Source of the DNA: an uncultured Leptotrichia sp.
Lineage (GTDB): Bacteria > Fusobacteriota > Fusobacteriia > Fusobacteriales > Leptotrichiaceae
NCBI GenBank assembly: GCA_937925095.1
Contig: CALEXX010000032.1
Span: 1 to 15,589, forward strand
Length of the DNA: 15,589 nucleotides
Direction of reading: 5' to 3'
Within the stretch, counting starts at the first letter, position 1. The number at the start of each line of letters is the position of its first letter. Both the position numbers and the translations under genes were made by a program. The notes below the pieces were generated by a model. It had not been told where the DNA came from. It worked only from the letters and a program-made list of their open reading frames with translations, and searched no databases. Below, piece after piece: positions 1 to 6,810 of the stretch.

Positions 1-717
1 TCCGTTATTTTTAAATGATAAAAGCTTAGATTTATAATAAACATTTTCTTTATCAGCAAAGTAAAATAAGCTATCTTCAATTGTTTTTATTGTATTGATA
101 TCTGCATTAACTAGCTTTTCACCGGCATAATATACTTCTTTCCCATCAGTTGCAGCATTTTTTAATTCTTCCACTTTTTCCAATCTTTTATTAGTCTCTA
201 ATTTTTTATATGGATAAAAATAGTATTGAGGTCTTTTTGTTTTAAAGAAAAAGTGAGATATATTTTGTATAATTGTACTTTTGGCTGATAACTCTTCATT
301 GTACTCTGAAGATGTTGAGCAAAAATAACTATTAGTACCATCACTATAATAATTATTCCCTACATAATATAATTTATCTGTGTCTAAATCTGAAAATGCA
401 ATATTTCCAAAATAAACTCTATTTTTATCATAAGCTACATTTCCATTATTATCTTCTTCAAAGACTTTAAAAGTAGGAATATCTACTCCTTCAACTTCTA
501 ATAATCCATTCCCATAAACTAAAGCATAGATTTTATCTTTATTCTTGTAGAATACACTGTTTCCATATTCTTCACTATTATATTGAAGTTCGGTAGTACC
601 ACTCTTGAACATAGCAACATAAATTATAAGTAATAAACACAAGAAAATAAGTATTATTGCTGAAAGTACAGCAGTCTTTATCATTATATCAGCATTTTTT
701 TGATTATTCACTTTCAT
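1..717 (-). CDS. DKNYY-repeat family membrane-anchored protein (partial, runs off the left edge)
   Basis: This frame is open from an ATG at 717 to position 1 without a stop, giving 239 codons and no C-terminus. Residues about 13-36 form one hydrophobic helix after a short positively charged start, so the rest is probably outside the cytoplasm. The exported part carries loose repeats built around DK/DG-x-x-VYY or VYF (for example DKNRVYFG, DGKEVYYAG, DKENVYY), alternating with phrases about spacing and turn residues. That pattern is the hallmark of the DKNYY family, which is of unknown function and is found in Fusobacteria and other host-associated bacteria. An AGGGG element six bases before the ATG supports the start. 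No enzymatic motif is visible. The family call is by eye from the repeat pattern. Confidence 0.75.
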   Translation of the reverse strand, partial: MKVNNQKNADIMIKTAVLSAIILIFLCLLLIIYVAMFKSGTTELQYNSEEYGNSVFYKNKDKIYALVYGNGLLEVEGVDIPTFKVFEEDNNGNVAYDKNRVYFGNIAFSDLDTDKLYYVGNNYYSDGTNSYFCSTSSEYNEELSAKSTIIQNISHFFFKTKRPQYYFYPYKKLETNKRLEKVEELKNAATDGKEVYYAGEKLVNADINTIKTIEDSLFYFADKENVYYKSKLLSFKNNG

Positions 718-754
718 TTTAAACCCCTAATTATTTTAATAACTTTTCTATTAT

Positions 755-783
755 AGTATAGCACAAAAATTATTTTTTATAAC
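755..783 (-). promoter_or_regulatory. Putative extended -10 promoter of the DKNYY gene
   Basis: On the minus strand TATACT (755-760) is preceded by TG and one base, an extended -10. The -35 region (GTTATA, 17 bases upstream) is poor. An overlapping TATAAT at 750-755 has no usable -35. Transcription would start about 30 bases before the ATG at 717. Confidence 0.5.
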
Positions 784-820
784 AAAAAAACCGATAAAAA
801 TTTACTTTTAAACCGGTTTT
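781..820 (-). terminator. Rho-independent terminator of rpsT
   Basis: On the minus strand AAAACCG (814-820) pairs with CGGTTTT (787-793). An inner TAAAA/TTTTA stem extends the hairpin, and a run of seven T follows the CGG. It lies about 55 bases past the rpsT stop and just upstream of the DKNYY promoter, so it separates the two genes. Confidence 0.75.
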
Positions 821-833
821 CCATATTTTATAC

Positions 834-859
834 AATTTTAAAAAAATTTTTTTAAAATT
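834..859. repeat. Perfect 26-bp AT-only palindrome
   Basis: A 13-base arm (AATTTTAAAAAAA) is followed directly by its exact complement, with an A7T7 centre at 846/847. It begins 14 bases past the rpsT stop codon. It could form an A-U hairpin in the rpsT transcript or act as bent DNA. With only A and T it may also be chance in this composition. Confidence 0.6.
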
Positions 860-873
860 AATCATTAACAAAA

Positions 874-1140
874 TTAGTTTGCTAATGCATTAACTTTTAA
901 TGTAAGTCTAGATTTTTTTCTTGATGCAGTATTTTTCTTAAGAACACCTTTAGTTACTGCCTTATCTAATTCTTTGTATGCAACTTGTAATGCTGCTTTA
1001 GCTTCGTCGACATTTTTAGCTTCAACAGCAGTAAGAACTTTTTTCACGAATGTTTTAACTCTACTCTTTATTGATTTATTTCTAGCAGCGTTTCTTTCTC
1101 CGATAAATACTCTTTTTTTAGATGATTTTGAGTGTGCCAT
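874..1140 (-). CDS. rpsT: 30S ribosomal protein S20
   Basis: The product is 88 residues, the normal length for S20, which binds 16S rRNA early in assembly of the small subunit. The sequence shows the family pattern: an N-terminus MAHSKSSKKRV rich in Lys/Ser, then the NAARNKSIKSRVKTF segment, a helical middle rich in Ala and Lys, and the C-terminal KNTASRKKSRL block that contacts RNA. The start is fixed by AAAGGAGG a few bases before the ATG. The gene has its own promoter about 75 bases upstream and its own terminator downstream. It follows the gx gene on the same strand, with no convincing terminator between them, so read-through from the rnf unit is possible. S20 is autoregulated in some bacteria, but nothing in this leader identifies such a site. 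Confidence 0.98.
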   Translation of the reverse strand: MAHSKSSKKRVFIGERNAARNKSIKSRVKTFVKKVLTAVEAKNVDEAKAALQVAYKELDKAVTKGVLKKNTASRKKSRLTLKVNALAN

Positions 1141-1215
1141 TACATCCTCCTTTCAAACATTATATTTATATTTATGAATATTGCTCTATAATATTAGATG
1201 CAAAATTACCACAAT

Positions 1216-1244
1216 ATATTATCATTTTTTTTAAGAAAAATCAA
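1216..1244 (-). promoter_or_regulatory. rpsT: Putative rpsT promoter
   Basis: On the minus strand TTGATT (1239-1244) lies 17 bases before TAATAT (1216-1221), which has a TG one base upstream (extended -10). Transcription would start near 1209, giving a leader of about 70 bases before the rpsT ATG. Confidence 0.6.
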
Positions 1245-1265
1245 GTCTTTTTCATTTTCCTACTG

Positions 1266-1853
1266 TTAAAAACTTTTAAAATCTACTCTTTCCAGTATTT
1301 TTTCAGCAAAATAACCTGTCAACATACCAGTAAATAACGATATTAATAACATATACGGTAAATAACTTACATAAAGTAAGTTTGTTCTATAAATAGCTGA
1401 TGCCACTATTATCTGTCCAATCATATGGAAATTTGCTCCCGCAATACTTACCCCCATTACAGAAAATTTTCCTGTTTTTTTTAGAAAACTTGATACAATT
1501 AATGAGTATAATATTCCGGATAATGAAAAAAGAAAATTCATTCCTAATCCATTTCTCAATATTCCTGCGATAAATATCCTCATTATTCCTATCTTACCGG
1601 CTTCTTTTATTCCATATACATAAAGGACTATCACTGTTACTATATTTGCCAGACCCAGTTTTATTCCTGGTAAAAATAGAGGAATAAATATAAAACTTTC
1701 TGCTATTTGTAATATTATGCTTAAACTGAGAAACATCGATATTAAAAGTGCTTTCCTAAGTTCCTGATCCGATTCAACTGCGGTATTCTTTCTCAATATT
1801 CCGTCATACTTTAATATTTCATCACAATTTTCCTTTTTACCTGTCATTTTCAA
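1266..1853 (-). CDS. Gx transporter family membrane protein (Hpre_diP_synt_I; ECF S-component-like)
   Basis: From the TTG start this is 195 residues. After about 32 polar residues comes a hydrophobic protein with five to six membrane helices. It carries the family landmarks PGIKLGLANI (about residues 62-71), a following R-I-F-I-A-G-I-L-R stretch, FLFSLSGILYS, and SIAGANFHMIGQIIVA. These match the family annotated as 'Gx transporter' or 'heptaprenyl diphosphate synthase component I', which belongs to the same superfamily as ECF S components. The substrate is unknown; the old name gives no reliable function. It is the last gene of the rnf unit, after apbE and a NusG-II protein. The start is uncertain: GGAGG lies nine bases before the TTG at 1853, but ATG at 1871 (AAGGA five bases upstream) and ATG at 1847 are possible. 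A flavin-related role is inferred from context only. Confidence 0.8.
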   Translation of the reverse strand: MKMTGKKENCDEILKYDGILRKNTAVESDQELRKALLISMFLSLSIILQIAESFIFIPLFLPGIKLGLANIVTVIVLYVYGIKEAGKIGIMRIFIAGILRNGLGMNFLFSLSGILYSLIVSSFLKKTGKFSVMGVSIAGANFHMIGQIIVASAIYRTNLLYVSYLPYMLLISLFTGMLTGYFAEKILERVDFKSF

Positions 1854-1854
1854 A

Positions 1855-2298
1855 TTAATGAACCTCCGCATCGATATCCTTCTTATTGATATTTTCCACA
1901 TCTTCTATCAATATTACAACTTTATTAGGCTGACATATTATAGGTCTTGTACTTTCATTTGTAAATCCTGCCATAGAACAGTAATTATAAGGGGATTTCT
2001 CCTTTGTTACTGCTATTTTTTTCTCCCTGACTTCTATTACCATATCATCGAGTAGCAATGGATACTGTTTCTTCTTTAGTGTTATCGTCTGGTTTTTATT
2101 TAGAGCTATGGCCATTATTTCTTTGTTGTTATATTTTACAATTGCCCTGTTTCCAGTTTTTTTTACAAAGAAAATACCGAAAAAAATTAGAAAAAATGAT
2201 AAAAAAACTATAAACAATATATACAATATATCAAATTTATTTAATATTTTCTTTTCTGATGTATCCTTAAAAATTCTATCTGAAATTGTATTTGACAT
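1855..2298 (-). CDS. Membrane-anchored NusG domain II-containing protein
   Basis: The product is 147 residues with a charged N-terminus, one strong membrane helix (about 24-45) and an exported domain. Near the C-terminus the segment SPYNYCSMAG ... IICQPNKVVI, with Cys107 and Cys122, matches NusG domain II proteins. These usually show two Cys about 14 residues apart followed by LPNKVVI-like residues. The family is commonly seen beside Gx transporter genes and apbE, as here, but has no assigned biochemical role. The two Cys could form a disulfide or hold a redox group; that is inference. The start at 2298 is chosen because GTGGAG lies six bases upstream. A GTG at 2310 is in frame but would sit on top of that ribosome site. 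The gene overlaps the end of apbE by 23 bases and runs into gx, so all three are probably translated from one message. Confidence 0.78.
   Translation of the reverse strand: MSNTISDRIFKDTSEKKILNKFDILYILFIVFLSFFLIFFGIFFVKKTGNRAIVKYNNKEIMAIALNKNQTITLKKKQYPLLLDDMVIEVREKKIAVTKEKSPYNYCSMAGFTNESTRPIICQPNKVVILIEDVENINKKDIDAEVH
1863..1867 (-). promoter_or_regulatory. Ribosome site that favours a TTG start for the Gx gene
   Basis: A perfect GGAGG inside the end of the upstream gene lies nine bases before TTG (1853) but 15 bases before the next ATG (1847). It therefore points to TTG as the start. Confidence 0.5.
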
Positions 2299-3433
2299 AA
2301 TTTTCTCCACTTATAAGCCCTTCAGAAGATACTACATCTCCATTTTTCATAGCCCATATAACATCTATCTTTTCTTTTTTACCCATTTTCTCTATAAGTG
2401 CTTTTCCTTCTTCATAAGAAAACAGAAACAATGTAGTAGACATAAAATCCGCCAGTCCAGAATCTTCTGTTATTACACTTACTGAAGCAAAACTATCTTC
2501 CGGCTCTAAAGTTTCAAGATTAATTACATGCCCGTAAACTTTATTATCCATTACAAAATATCTCTGGTAATTTCCTGTCGTCACTATTGACATATTTTCT
2601 ACAGCAATTTTTGCAAGATAGTCATTTTTACCATTATTATAAGGATTACTCTTATCTATATTATTATCATTATATAATGGTAAAGCTATTCCAATACAGA
2701 ACTGATCTTTACATCTTTTTAAATCTGTTAATTCACTTTCCTTTTTTGGAATTTTTCTTTTCCCGACTACTTTTACATTTCCACCTGCAGATATTATGAA
2801 TGACGTCATTCCTGCCTTTTCCATTTTTTTTGTAACCTGCTCCACAGCATAACCTTTTGCAACTGCTCCGACATTTAGTTTAGTACATTTTTCCTTAATA
2901 AATACTGTTGAATTCTGTTCATCTATTACAATATTTTCAGTTTTTGCACATTTTTGCATTTTTTCCAGTTCTGACTGCTCAGGAAGTTTTCCTTCTGTCT
3001 TTGCCTTATCCCATAAATCGATGACATTTCCTGCCGCTATATTTACTTTATCACTTATTTCCTTATTTCTTTCCAGTGTATCCTTCAGTAAATTTATTAT
3101 GTTTCTATCTACCTTTACAGGCTTTATTCCGGCATTTTCATTAATAGTACTTATATTATTTATTCCCTTAAAATCTTCATAAGAAGTATACAGTTTATGA
3201 AGTTTTTCCATTTCTTCCTGATAAAACTTGACTTTTTTCTTAAATTCCTGCTCACTTTTATCATATCCTGATATTACATGAACCGTATCAAACAGTCCAT
3301 CCACAGTTTCAGTATATATTTTTTCCTTATTATTAAAACAAGAGAAAATTAGGACTGATATTAAAAATATAAGTCCTATTTTCCCGAATTTTTTATTAAT
3401 ATTATTCATGTTAACTTTTTTATTAAAATTCAT
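2276..3433 (-). CDS. apbE: FAD:protein FMN transferase (ApbE lipoprotein)
   Basis: This enzyme cleaves FAD and attaches FMN through a phosphoester bond to Thr in target proteins; here the evident targets are RnfG and RnfD in the same operon. The 385-residue product begins with a basic, hydrophobic signal segment ending in LIFSC (Cys32), a lipoprotein-type cleavage site, so it should sit on the outer face of the inner membrane. ApbE landmarks are present: FDTVH (48-52), NVGAVAKGY (187-195), the flavin-site SAGGN (215-219), TTGNYQR (285-291), H302 in the GHVINLE segment, and the metal-site region SGLADFMSTTLF (325-336, D329). The ATG at 3433 is preceded by GGAGATAAA. The gene starts 13 bases after rnfB and overlaps the next gene. 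No damage is visible. Confidence 0.93.
   Translation of the reverse strand: MNFNKKVNMNNINKKFGKIGLIFLISVLIFSCFNNKEKIYTETVDGLFDTVHVISGYDKSEQEFKKKVKFYQEEMEKLHKLYTSYEDFKGINNISTINENAGIKPVKVDRNIINLLKDTLERNKEISDKVNIAAGNVIDLWDKAKTEGKLPEQSELEKMQKCAKTENIVIDEQNSTVFIKEKCTKLNVGAVAKGYAVEQVTKKMEKAGMTSFIISAGGNVKVVGKRKIPKKESELTDLKRCKDQFCIGIALPLYNDNNIDKSNPYNNGKNDYLAKIAVENMSIVTTGNYQRYFVMDNKVYGHVINLETLEPEDSFASVSVITEDSGLADFMSTTLFLFSYEEGKALIEKMGKKEKIDVIWAMKNGDVVSSEGLISGENYVKYNFR
2305..2308 (-). promoter_or_regulatory. Ribosome site that sets the start of the NusG-II gene
   Basis: GGAG followed by AAAATT and then ATG (2298) gives normal spacing. It rules against the in-frame GTG at 2310, which lies upstream of this site. 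Confidence 0.6.
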
Positions 3434-3446
3434 TTTATCTCCGTAC

Positions 3447-3758
3447 TTATGCTTCCACTTTTATAACTGATCCGTCCGCTCCAGGTGTTGTTTCTAGATA
3501 TTCTTTTATTTTTTCCCTTGCAGCAGGTTTCATAGGTTTACACTGTTTTAAAGATTTAATTTCTCCACTTAGTACACCGTCTGCAAATCCGCTACAACCT
3601 GGGTAACCACATGCACCGCAGTTAAAATTAGGTAACATTTCATTTACTTTTGTCAATCTTTCATCCACTTTTACTTGTAAATATTTATCCGCTATTCCCA
3701 ACAGAAGTCCTAAAACTGCCCCTATTAGTCCTAACGCTACTAAAGCTGATATCTGCAT
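3447..3758 (-). CDS. rnfB: Short RnfB: electron transport complex subunit B lacking ferredoxin domains
   Basis: RnfB normally carries an N-terminal helix, a four-Cys Fe-S domain and then two or more ferredoxin-type [4Fe-4S] domains that receive electrons from ferredoxin. This product is only 103 residues. It has the membrane helix (about 3-22) and the Fe4 domain with Cys47, Cys50, Cys55 and Cys73 in the classic CGACGYPGC context, then a short tail ending IKVEA and a stop. Nothing ferredoxin-like follows: apbE starts 13 bases later, so there is no room for lost coding sequence. The ATG shares one base with the stop of the preceding small gene (TAATG) and has GGGAG upstream. The intact reading frame, normal spacing and good ribosome site argue for a genuinely short subunit rather than a broken gene. 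How electrons reach it is unknown. Confidence 0.9.
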   Translation of the reverse strand: MQISALVALGLIGAVLGLLLGIADKYLQVKVDERLTKVNEMLPNFNCGACGYPGCSGFADGVLSGEIKSLKQCKPMKPAAREKIKEYLETTPGADGSVIKVEA

Positions 3759-3940
3759 TATTTTTTCTCCCTTCCGGCAGAAGGATGATGTCCACAGGAA
3801 ATCATTTTACATCCTCTGCACCCTGCATTCTTAATAATATCTTCGCATCCTTTTGGTTTAGGTGTTTTCTTATTTAAAAGATAAGTTGTTATGAACATTG
3901 CCACTAAAAACAATACCCATAGTATTGGTGCTAAAGCCAT
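3758..3940 (-). CDS. Small single-helix Cys-rich membrane protein between rnfA and rnfB (NqrM-like in layout)
   Basis: The product is 60 residues: a membrane helix (about 3-23), a Lys/Pro linker, then Cys32, Cys41, Cys44 and Cys49 followed by Gly-His-His (C-x8-C-x2-C-x4-C-G-H-H), ending in a basic tail. I do not recognise it as a standard Rnf subunit. One helix followed by four Cys resembles NqrM (DUF539), needed to mature the iron centre of Na+-NQR, and also FeoB-associated Cys-rich proteins; the comparison is by layout only. ATG 3940 is chosen over 3964 because AGGGGTGG lies six bases upstream and the start then follows the rnfA stop by one base. Its stop overlaps the rnfB ATG by one base. 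The position suggests a role in metal or Fe-S supply to RnfA/RnfE or RnfB, or a structural role in the complex. Confidence 0.75.
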   Translation of the reverse strand: MALAPILWVLFLVAMFITTYLLNKKTPKPKGCEDIIKNAGCRGCKMISCGHHPSAGREKK

Positions 3941-3941
3941 T

Positions 3942-4514
3942 TTATACCACCCCTGCAAATCCAAGCATAATCATTGCCATCAATGCTGCAACTATCAACG
4001 AAATTGCATTCCCTTTAAAATTCTCAGGAGTCTTTGATAACTCAAGTCTTTCTCTTATTGTAGCAAATATTAACATTACAAGCATAAATCCAACAGGAAC
4101 TGCAATTGAGTTAACTAACATTTGTGCAAAAGTATAACCTTCTCTTATATTTAAAAGAGCTGTTCCCAATACCGCACAGTTTGTAGTAATTAGTGGAAGA
4201 TAAACTCCCAACGCTTTATACAGTGTAGGTGAAAACTTTTTAATTACCATTTCCACAAACTGTACAAGTGAAGCTATGACAAGTATGAATGTTATCAAAT
4301 CAAGATATTCCATGTTATAAGGAACTAAAACTGTATAATATAGTCCATAAGTTATTACTGATGATGAAAAAATTACAAATATTACGGCAAGTCCCATACC
4401 AAAAGATGATTTTACACTTTTAGAAACTCCTAGGAAAGGACATACCCCAAGATACTTTGTCAAAATTATATTATTTATTAAAACTGCTGATATAAATAAC
4501 GTTACCAGTTCCAT
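3942..4514 (-). CDS. rnfA: Rnf complex membrane subunit RnfA
   Basis: This 190-residue integral membrane protein has about six helices and is of normal length for RnfA. In the family, RnfA and RnfE form an inverted pair that holds a [2Fe-2S] centre in the membrane with two Cys from each. Here these are Cys25 in KYLGVCPFLGVS and Cys113 in TTNCAVLG. The start overlaps the rnfE stop by one base (TAATG) with AAGGTGG just upstream, so the two genes are translationally coupled, as expected for partners made in equal amounts. No key residue is missing. The small Cys-rich gene begins one base after the stop. Confidence 0.96.
   Translation of the reverse strand: MELVTLFISAVLINNIILTKYLGVCPFLGVSKSVKSSFGMGLAVIFVIFSSSVITYGLYYTVLVPYNMEYLDLITFILVIASLVQFVEMVIKKFSPTLYKALGVYLPLITTNCAVLGTALLNIREGYTFAQMLVNSIAVPVGFMLVMLIFATIRERLELSKTPENFKGNAISLIVAALMAMIMLGFAGVV
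3947..3954 (-). promoter_or_regulatory. Ribosome site of the small Cys-rich gene
   Basis: AGGGGTGG within the last codons of rnfA is six bases before ATG 3940. It selects that start over the in-frame ATG at 3964. Confidence 0.6.
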
Positions 4515-5218
4515 TATGCCACCTTACCTTCCTTGGCAGCCGCTTTTTCAGCTGCTTTTTTCTTTGCTTCATTCTTTATTTTTTCTTCAGCCTTTTTTTC
4601 CTGATGGCTTTTATATATATTAAATAATCCCGCCAATATTCCAAAGCTTAAGAATGCCCCCGCTCCTGAAGTAAAGAATGAGGCTGCATAATCTTTGAAT
4701 ACAGGAATGTCAAATATTACTTTTTCACTGTCAAAAAGACTTTTCAACTTTAATCCACCTGTTCCAAGAATTTCCCTGAATGCCGCCATTAATATTAGAC
4801 TCAGTCCAAACCCTATACTTACTCCAATTGCATCCATAAACGAATCCATTACTGTATTTTTACTTGCAAATGCTTCTGCTCTTCCTAAAACTATACAGTT
4901 TACGACTATCAGTGCAAGGAATACTCCTAATGATTCATAAACTGGAAGTGCATATGCGTTAAGAAGCATTTCACAAAATTTTACTGCTGTTGCTATTACT
5001 ACTATATATACCGGTATTCTTATCTGATCCGGAACTATTTTTCTTATTGCCGCTATTATTGTATTTGTCATCATAAGTACAACCGCAAATGCAATCGACA
5101 TCCCTACAGCATTTGTAAGGGAATTTGTTGTAGCCAGTGTCGGACATGTACCTAAGAACATTACAAAAACAGGATTTTCTTTTAATATTCCTGATTTAAT
5201 TATTTCTGACTTTTTCAT
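4514..5218 (-). CDS. rnfE: Rnf complex membrane subunit RnfE
   Basis: The product is 234 residues with about six membrane helices, the partner of RnfA in holding the intramembrane [2Fe-2S] centre. The expected Cys are Cys25 (FLGTCPTLATT) and Cys108 (VVNCIVLGRAEAF). AFREILGTG (about 146-154) is also typical of the family. After the last helix there is a highly charged Lys/Glu/Ala tail (about 203-234) that looks like a cytoplasmic helix or coiled coil. AGGAGG five bases before the ATG gives a firm start, nine bases after the rnfG stop. It is downstream of rnfG and coupled to rnfA, the order usual for rnfCDGEAB operons. Confidence 0.96.
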   Translation of the reverse strand: MKKSEIIKSGILKENPVFVMFLGTCPTLATTNSLTNAVGMSIAFAVVLMMTNTIIAAIRKIVPDQIRIPVYIVVIATAVKFCEMLLNAYALPVYESLGVFLALIVVNCIVLGRAEAFASKNTVMDSFMDAIGVSIGFGLSLILMAAFREILGTGGLKLKSLFDSEKVIFDIPVFKDYAASFFTSGAGAFLSFGILAGLFNIYKSHQEKKAEEKIKNEAKKKAAEKAAAKEGKVA

Positions 5219-5227
5219 TTCTGCCTC

Positions 5228-5749
5228 CTATTTCTTATAATTTTTCTCAAAATCTTCCACTGCCGCATCAAATCCTTTTTTCAGACCCTTTGTTGTTATT
5301 GTGGCACCACTGATTCCGTCTATTTCATCTGTAACAGGTTTATCTTTAAACTGCCCTTTAAACTTAGGCTCATCCATTTTAGTCCCAAATCCAGGAGTTT
5401 CATTATGCTCAAGTGAATCAAAAGCTATGTATTTCCCATCGCTACTCATAGCCACAAGAAACTTAATTTTTCCTCCATAACCTTTTGTAACTACATTATA
5501 TACATATCCTGTTACTTTACCATCTTCTTCTGCCTTGAAAACCTTTTCTATTGCTGGATTTTCGTGAGAAGTTCCTTCTTCTGTAAATTTTGTTTTATCA
5601 TTGAACATTGCCTGCAGTTTTTTATTCTGCTTTGCAATACTTGCATTTTTTATTGTTTCTGAAGTCAGCGAATTTGTCATTGACAGAATAAAAGCCGAGA
5701 TAATACTTATTACCGCCAAAAAGAAACTTAAATATAATGATTTTTTCAT
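5228..5749 (-). CDS. rnfG: Rnf complex subunit RnfG, flavoprotein with covalent FMN
   Basis: This 173-residue protein has one N-terminal membrane helix (about 5-27) and an FMN-binding domain outside the cytoplasm. The flavinylation motif D144-G-I-S-G-A-T150 is present, so ApbE should attach FMN at Thr150. The segment HNETPGFGTKM, seen in the FMN-binding domain of RnfG and NqrC, is also present. The family passes electrons between the membrane Fe-S centre and the flavin in RnfD. The ATG lies three bases after the rnfD stop, and the ribosome site AAGGGGG falls in the last codons of rnfD. The length is slightly short for the family but the domain looks complete. Confidence 0.96.
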   Translation of the reverse strand: MKKSLYLSFFLAVISIISAFILSMTNSLTSETIKNASIAKQNKKLQAMFNDKTKFTEEGTSHENPAIEKVFKAEEDGKVTGYVYNVVTKGYGGKIKFLVAMSSDGKYIAFDSLEHNETPGFGTKMDEPKFKGQFKDKPVTDEIDGISGATITTKGLKKGFDAAVEDFEKNYKK

Positions 5750-5752
5750 GTT

Positions 5753-6808
5753 TTACGCCCCCTTCCATACTAATGCTATGAGTAAAGAACATACAAGCAT
5801 TGCTGCTATAACCATTATCAGTTTTCTGCTTTCATCTTTATTTGTAGGTTTTACAGTGTATTTATCAATCATAGGAGTAAGCATATTCATTATCAGTATA
5901 GAATAAAGAACTCCTTCAGGCATATTTGATCTGAATCTTAAAAGCATTGTGAAGAATGCCGCTCCTACTGCAAATAATATTTTTCCAAATGGATCTACAG
6001 GTGAAGTTACAGGATCTGTAAGCATGAAGATTCCTCCAAATACAAGTCCTCCAATTCCTATATGAACCAGTGCAAAGTGTAATGGAGATAATCCATGTGT
6101 CATTCCTGCAATAAACGCTATTACAAAAGATGTCCCTATATAGAATACAGGAAGTCTCCAGTCAAGAACTTTCTTCATAGCAAGGAATACTCCTGCAATA
6201 ATGATTACAACTGCAAAAGTTTCTCCAATTGACCCTTTATAAAATCCTAAATATAAGTTTGCAAGAGATATGTTTGAGTCTCCCATCCAGCTTCCCATTG
6301 ACATAATAGTTGTAGGAGTCGCTGAAGCTACACCATCTACAGCTTTTCCAGGAAGTACTGCTGTAAGTTTATCTCCATAAGACATCATTACAAATACCCT
6401 TCCTATCAGTGCAGGGTTAAATATATTCTGTCCAAATCCTCCAAATAGTAATTTCCCTATTAATATTGAGAAAATACTACCGAAAACTACAACATAATAC
6501 GGTGTTCCTATTGGCAGTATTAATGCAAATAATATTGCTGTAACATATGGAAAAGAATTATTAACTGCCTTTTTTATATCTTTTTCCTTAAGCAGATAGA
6601 AATATCCGGCTTCACATAAATAAGCCGCAACTACTGATGCGATTATCATTAACAAAGCTTTAATACCGTAATCTGCTCCCAAAGTAAAATAATACCCAAC
6701 AGAAAACAAACTTACTACTACCAGAGTTGCTGTAAGATATAACATTACCTGCTGAGTAGTCAGCTGATTTCTATATGTAGGTGTTGTTCTTTTAAAAATT
6801 ATCTTCAT
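5753..6808 (-). CDS. rnfD: Rnf complex membrane subunit RnfD with covalent FMN
   Basis: The product is 351 residues with about nine to ten membrane helices, matching RnfD/NqrB-type subunits. The flavinylation motif is D158-G-V-A-S-A-T164, followed by PTT, so Thr164 is the expected site of FMN attachment by ApbE. Other landmarks are FGGFGQNIFNPALIGR (about 123-138), typical of the family, and FMLTDPVTSP near the end. The family uses electron flow to drive Na+ or H+ across the membrane. The start two bases after the rnfC stop is supported by GGCGGGGA upstream. No defects are seen. Confidence 0.96.
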   Translation of the reverse strand: MKIIFKRTTPTYRNQLTTQQVMLYLTATLVVVSLFSVGYYFTLGADYGIKALLMIIASVVAAYLCEAGYFYLLKEKDIKKAVNNSFPYVTAILFALILPIGTPYYVVVFGSIFSILIGKLLFGGFGQNIFNPALIGRVFVMMSYGDKLTAVLPGKAVDGVASATPTTIMSMGSWMGDSNISLANLYLGFYKGSIGETFAVVIIIAGVFLAMKKVLDWRLPVFYIGTSFVIAFIAGMTHGLSPLHFALVHIGIGGLVFGGIFMLTDPVTSPVDPFGKILFAVGAAFFTMLLRFRSNMPEGVLYSILIMNMLTPMIDKYTVKPTNKDESRKLIMVIAAMLVCSLLIALVWKGA

Positions 6809-6810
6809 AC

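Noticed and set aside
1225..1262. Terminator between gx and rpsT
   Set aside because: Only a weak A-T stem (GAAAAA/TTTTTC) is present, and it overlaps the rpsT -35 region, so it was not called.
974..1337. Plus-strand open frames over rpsT and gx
   Set aside because: They are antisense to clear genes, lack ribosome sites and resemble no protein family.
3434..3446. Possible frameshift that would separate RnfB from its ferredoxin domains
   Set aside because: Only 13 bases separate the rnfB stop from apbE, and no CxxCxxC coding is seen in any frame of the flanking sequence, so there is no detached domain to rejoin.
3941..3964. Longer start (ATG 3964) for the small Cys-rich gene
   Set aside because: It would lie inside rnfA with no ribosome site. 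ATG 3940 has AGGGGTGG at the right distance and the hydrophobic helix begins there.
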